A DNA stretch of 54,229 nt from Phaeobacter sp. HF9A (GTDB taxonomy: Bacteria; Pseudomonadota; Alphaproteobacteria; Rhodobacterales; Rhodobacteraceae). The stretch's first letter is position 1. Every line of letters begins with the position of its first letter. Location: positions 1 to 54,229 of the forward strand of contig NZ_JAATOX010000014.1 in assembly GCF_011806385.1 (NCBI RefSeq), given 5' to 3'. This document shows, in pieces, positions 51,475 through 54,229 of the stretch. Under the pieces are notes generated by a model. That model did not search any database, was not told the origin of the DNA, and saw nothing but the letters and a program-made list of their open reading frames with translations. The position numbers and the translations under genes were made by a program.

Positions 51475-52155
51475 ATGACCATCGGATTCCGTATCCTCAA
51501 CCGTGACCGCGTCGCCCCGGCCGAGCTCGTCGCCGAATTCGCCAAGCTGCCCGTCGCCAACGTATCCGACAGCATGTCGCGCATGACCGCCGCCGGCCCG
51601 ACCATGCGCCCGATGCACAGTTCTGGCGGCATGGCGGGCGTCGCCCTGACGGTCAAGGCGCGCCCCGGCGACAACCTGATGCTGCACAAGGCCATCGACA
51701 TGGCACAGCCCGGCGATGTGATCGTCATGGACGCCGGGGGCGACACGTCCAATGCTCTGTTCGGCGAGATGATGCTGGCCTACGCGATCAAGCGCGGCGT
51801 GGCCGGGCTGGTGTTGAATGGCGCAATCCGCGATTCGGACGCGATGAAAGAGGTCAATCACCCGGTCTTCGCCGCCGGTGTGACCCATCGCGGCCCCTAC
51901 AAGGACGGCCCCGGTGAAATCAACGTGCCCGTCGCCATCGACGGCATGGTCATTCATCCCGGCGACATCATCATCGGCGACGGCGACGGCGTGCTCTGCG
52001 TGCCGATCGATGCGGCCGAGGGCATCCTCAAGAAAGCGCAGGCAAAGCTGGCGGCAGAAACCGCACAGATGCAGGCCATCGCCGAAGGCAAGAACGACCG
52101 ATCCTGGGTTGATGCAACCCTGACAAAACTCGGTTGCGCTTTGCCCAAAGACTGA
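51475..52155 (+). CDS. RraA-family protein, probable 4-hydroxy-2-oxo acid (HMG/CHA-type) aldolase
   Basis: 226 aa. RraA fold signatures: LPVANVSDSMSRM, VALTVKARPGDNLMLHKAID, GDVIVMDAGGD, LFGEMMLAYAIKRGVAGLVLNGAIRDSD (the Arg-Asp that binds substrate and divalent metal) and GDIIIGDGDGV. Members cleave 4-hydroxy-4-methyl-2-oxoglutarate or 4-carboxy-4-hydroxy-2-oxoadipate to pyruvate, or inhibit RNase E (RraA itself, about 160 aa). The length of 226 aa and the metabolic context favour the aldolase side. The ATG begins 2 bases after the dehydrogenase stop. Confidence 0.85.
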   Translation: MTIGFRILNRDRVAPAELVAEFAKLPVANVSDSMSRMTAAGPTMRPMHSSGGMAGVALTVKARPGDNLMLHKAIDMAQPGDVIVMDAGGDTSNALFGEMMLAYAIKRGVAGLVLNGAIRDSDAMKEVNHPVFAAGVTHRGPYKDGPGEINVPVAIDGMVIHPGDIIIGDGDGVLCVPIDAAEGILKKAQAKLAAETAQMQAIAEGKNDRSWVDATLTKLGCALPKD

Positions 52156-52193
52156 ACCACCAAGAGACAATCCGCATGAACAGGAGGAGTCAC

Positions 52194-53147
52194 ATGCTGA
52201 ATATCTTCAAGAAAACCGCCATCGCAGGTGCGATGTGCCTTGCCGCAGGCGCGGCGCTGGCCGAATACCCGGAAAAGCCGATCGAGGTGATCGTCGGCTA
52301 TTCCGCCGGCGGCGGCACCGATGTGATGGCACGCACCGCCGCGCCCTTTATCGAAAAATACCTTGGCGAGGGGGCCAGCCTCGTCGTCAAGAACATGCCC
52401 GGCGCCTCTGGCCAGATTGGCGTGACCGAGGCGGCCAATGCTGAACCCGATGGCTACACGCTTGGCACCTTCAACCTGCCCGGCATGATGGCACGCACCA
52501 TCGACCGCGAGGCGGATTACGACCGCGACAGCTTTACCTACCTTGCCAATGTTGTGAATGACCCCAACGTCATCGTCACCTCCAAGGACAGCGGCCTGGA
52601 CACGCTGGACAAGCTGATCGCCGAAGCCAAGGAAAACCCCTTTGCCGTGACCGTCGGCATGTCGTCTTTGGGCGGCGATGACCATTTTGCGCTGATCAAG
52701 CTGCAAAACGCGACCGAGACCGAGTTCACCATCGTACCGTTCAAGGGCTCTGCCCCCGCGCGCACCGCGCTGCTGGGTGGCCACGTTGCCATGGGCATTC
52801 TGAACATCTCCGAAGTGGCCGAATTCCAGGACCAGCTGAACGTGCTGGGCGTCGCCACCAAGGAACGTTCGCCCTTCGCACCCGACCTGCCGACCTTCAA
52901 GGAACAGGGACTCGATCTGGTGAACGGTTCCATGCGCGGCTTTATCGCGCCTGCGGGCCTGCCCGAAGATGTGAAGGCCAAGCTGATTGAAGCCTTCACT
53001 CAGCTGTCCAGCGATCAGGAGTTCCTCGACGCCATGGCCGCGACCGCAAACCCGGTCGAAGTCGTGACCGGCGATGATTTCAAACAACTGACCTCTGATC
53101 TCTATGACCTCGCCAACGGCGTGTGGGAAACCACCCCCTGGAACTGA
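52194..53147 (+). CDS. tctC: Tripartite tricarboxylate transporter substrate-binding protein (TctC)
   Basis: 317 aa from the ATG at 52194, with AGGAGGAG just before it; upstream ATGs at 52176 and 52134 are less likely. Signal peptide MLNIFKKTAIAGAMCLAAGAALA (cleavage after A23) and the TctC/Bug fold: YPEKPIEVIVGYSAGGGTDVMAR, VVKNMPGASGQIGV, EPDGYTLGTF, VPFKGSAPARTALLGGHV and FKEQGLDLVNGSMRGFIAPAGLP. Such proteins bind carboxylic acids such as citrate in the periplasm. A stem-loop follows, separating it from tctB. Confidence 0.93.
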   Translation: MLNIFKKTAIAGAMCLAAGAALAEYPEKPIEVIVGYSAGGGTDVMARTAAPFIEKYLGEGASLVVKNMPGASGQIGVTEAANAEPDGYTLGTFNLPGMMARTIDREADYDRDSFTYLANVVNDPNVIVTSKDSGLDTLDKLIAEAKENPFAVTVGMSSLGGDDHFALIKLQNATETEFTIVPFKGSAPARTALLGGHVAMGILNISEVAEFQDQLNVLGVATKERSPFAPDLPTFKEQGLDLVNGSMRGFIAPAGLPEDVKAKLIEAFTQLSSDQEFLDAMAATANPVEVVTGDDFKQLTSDLYDLANGVWETTPWN

Positions 53148-53155
53148 GGCCAAAT

Positions 53156-53181
53156 GCGTGAGGGAGCTTTCTCTCTCACGC
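53156..53181 (+). terminator. Intercistronic stem-loop between tctC and tctB
   Basis: GCGTGAGGGAG (53156-53166), loop CTTT, CTCTCTCACGC (53171-53181): an 11-bp stem with one G-T wobble, 8 bases after the tctC stop. It is followed by CCC and no T-run, so partial termination or mRNA protection of the abundant binding-protein message is likely. Confidence 0.7.
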
Positions 53182-53212
53182 CCACCCCCTCCCTCACATC
53201 AAGAGCAATCCC

Positions 53213-53674
53213 ATGCCCGAGAGCCGTAATTCCCGCCTGACAAGGCCCGAGACCCTGACCGCGCTCGGTATCATCGTGGTCGCCGCCGGGTTCCTGATCC
53301 CGACCTATGATTTGCGCGCCATTTCCGCGCTGCTGCCTGCCGCCATGCTGATCGGCCTGATCGTGCTGTCGGTCGCCCTCCTGGTTGCGGATCAACGCAA
53401 GGCCAGCGCGGGCAAGGATGCCGAGCCCATGACCAAATCGCCAAAGCGGGTGATCGGGGCGTTCCTGCTGATCGTCAGCTATGCGATCGCCACCGATTTC
53501 ATCGGCTTTTACATCAGCACTGCCGTGACGATCCCGCTGGTGGCGTGGATCTTCGGCTATCGCAGCCCCATCGGCCTTTTGATCGCGACGGTGATCGTCG
53601 TCGGCACGATCTGGGCGATCTTTGATTTCGGGATGTCGCAGGACTTTCCCACTGGCCGTTTTTGGGGGCGCTGA
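53213..53674 (+). CDS. tctB: Tripartite tricarboxylate transporter small membrane subunit (TctB)
   Basis: 153 aa with four predicted spans (LGIIVVAAGFLIPTYDL, LLPAAMLIGLIVLSVALLV, VIGAFLLIVSYAIATDFIGFY, GLLIATVIVVGTIWAIFDFG), the size and pattern of TctB. Its role is to couple the binding protein and the large permease TctA. It ends 3 bases before tctA. Confidence 0.9.
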   Translation: MPESRNSRLTRPETLTALGIIVVAAGFLIPTYDLRAISALLPAAMLIGLIVLSVALLVADQRKASAGKDAEPMTKSPKRVIGAFLLIVSYAIATDFIGFYISTAVTIPLVAWIFGYRSPIGLLIATVIVVGTIWAIFDFGMSQDFPTGRFWGR

Positions 53675-53677
53675 ACC

Positions 53678-54229
53678 ATGTATGCTGATCTTCTTCACGC
53701 CCTGCCCAACGTCTTTGCCCTGACGAATTTTGCCGCCGTCATCATCGGTGTGATCGCGGGCATTGTCGTCGGCGCCATGCCGGGTCTCTCGGCGACCATG
53801 GCGATCTCTGTCCTCGTGCCCTTCACCTTTGGTCTTGAGCCGCTTGTCGCGCTCGGCCTGATGGCGGGCATTTACAACGGCGCGATGTATGGCGGCGCGA
53901 TCCCGGCTGTGCTTTTGCGCATCCCCGGCACCCCTGCCGCTGTCGCCACCACCTTTGATGGCTACCCGATGGCGCAAAAGGGCGAAGGCGGTTTCGCCCT
54001 GCAAGTCGCGGTCGTCTCCTCGTCCATCGGCGGCATCGCCTCGGCCTTTGCGCTGATGCTGCTGGCCCCGCCTTTGTCCAAGGTCACGCTGCTGTTCGGC
54101 CCCTCCGAAGTGTTCTGGGTCGCGGTCTTCGGGCTTGCCTCGATCATCTTCCTCTTGGGGGGCAACCCGATCAAGGGGCTGATTTCGGCTTGTTTCGGGG
54201 TCTTCGTCTCGGTCATCGGATCCGACCCG
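53678..54229 (+). CDS. tctA: Tripartite tricarboxylate transporter large permease TctA (partial, 3' end outside window)
   Basis: The first 184 codons (no stop before the edge) give MYADLLHALPNVFALTNF, then VIIGVIAGIVVGAMPGLSATM, GLMAGIYNGAMYGGAIPAVLLRIPGTPAAVATTFDGYPMA and FLLGGNPIKGLISACFG, diagnostic of TctA. Full-length TctA is about 500 aa, so roughly 320 residues lie beyond the window. It moves the acid across the inner membrane. Confidence 0.93.
   Translation, partial: MYADLLHALPNVFALTNFAAVIIGVIAGIVVGAMPGLSATMAISVLVPFTFGLEPLVALGLMAGIYNGAMYGGAIPAVLLRIPGTPAAVATTFDGYPMAQKGEGGFALQVAVVSSSIGGIASAFALMLLAPPLSKVTLLFGPSEVFWVAVFGLASIIFLLGGNPIKGLISACFGVFVSVIGSDP

Noticed and set aside
1-54229. tRNA, rRNA, IS elements, prophage genes, toxin-antitoxin pairs, integrases and attachment sites
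   Set aside because: Read through on both strands and none was recognised; the window appears to be conventional metabolic gene content without mobile-element scars.

Overview
This is a dense, GC-rich stretch of alphaproteobacterial DNA. Nearly all of it is metabolic, transport and sensory genes, and I see no rRNA, tRNA, phage, IS element or CRISPR array. The gene mix fits a marine Rhodobacteraceae (Roseobacter-group) chromosome or chromid: a tripartite tricarboxylate transporter, an arsR-arsC fusion operon with arsJ, a soluble multi-PAS chemoreceptor, an RTX exoprotein, many SBP-dependent importers and GntR regulators. This placement is inferred from gene content only, because no marker gene is present.

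Region 1 (1-10.4 kb) is a sugar-acid catabolic island. It holds a mutarotase (cut by the window start), a COG3618 lactonase, an aldo/keto reductase dehydrogenase, a GntR regulator, a ribose/fructose-type ABC importer, a Zn-dehydrogenase, a UxaA-type dehydratase, an SDR and an FAH-type hydrolase. Together these form an almost complete non-phosphorylative L-fucose-type route: 6-deoxy sugar, lactone, aldonate, 2-keto-3-deoxy acid, 2,4-diketo acid, then pyruvate plus lactate. The usual enolase-superfamily fuconate dehydratase is replaced by a UxaA protein.

Region 2 (10.4-31 kb) starts with a soluble chemoreceptor carrying five PAS repeats, followed closely by a three-domain CheW protein. It continues with an M24 peptidase, a methyltransferase, an iron/siderophore-type ABC importer, a four-gene arsenic operon with every junction overlapping (arsR-arsC fusion, arsJ-partner GAPDH, arsJ, acr3), a sitABCD-type Mn/Fe importer, a transmembrane dCache-type chemoreceptor with a C-terminal CheR-docking-like tail, and a nucleoside hydrolase.

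Region 3 (32-43.6 kb) looks like an amine or amide utilisation island. A potABCD-type importer diverges from a TetR regulator across a palindrome. The TetR gene is coupled to an amidohydrolase and a DUF3237 gene. After a strong hairpin and two copies of a GTGATCA-type site 106 bp apart comes a second unit: class III aminotransferase, glutamine-synthetase-like ligase, SDR and GntR regulator. The combination suggests import, deacylation and gamma-glutamylation of an unknown amine.

Region 4 (43.7-49.4 kb) is the least familiar part. It contains a serine beta-lactamase-fold hydrolase fused to 16 RTX repeats, a membrane-embedded AraC-type regulator, a small glycine-zipper lipoprotein, an NmrA-like protein and a multi-pass membrane protein. 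A roughly 47-bp element is repeated upstream of both the RTX gene and the lipoprotein gene, flanking the regulator; this may define a small surface-stress or cell-envelope regulon.

Region 5 (49.4 kb to the end) has a LysR regulator divergent from a 2-hydroxyacid dehydrogenase, an RraA-family aldolase and tctCBA (tctA is cut by the window end). It is probably a uptake and cleavage pathway for a branched hydroxy-carboxylic acid. Across the window, four different binding-protein genes are each followed by a strong stem-loop before the membrane components.
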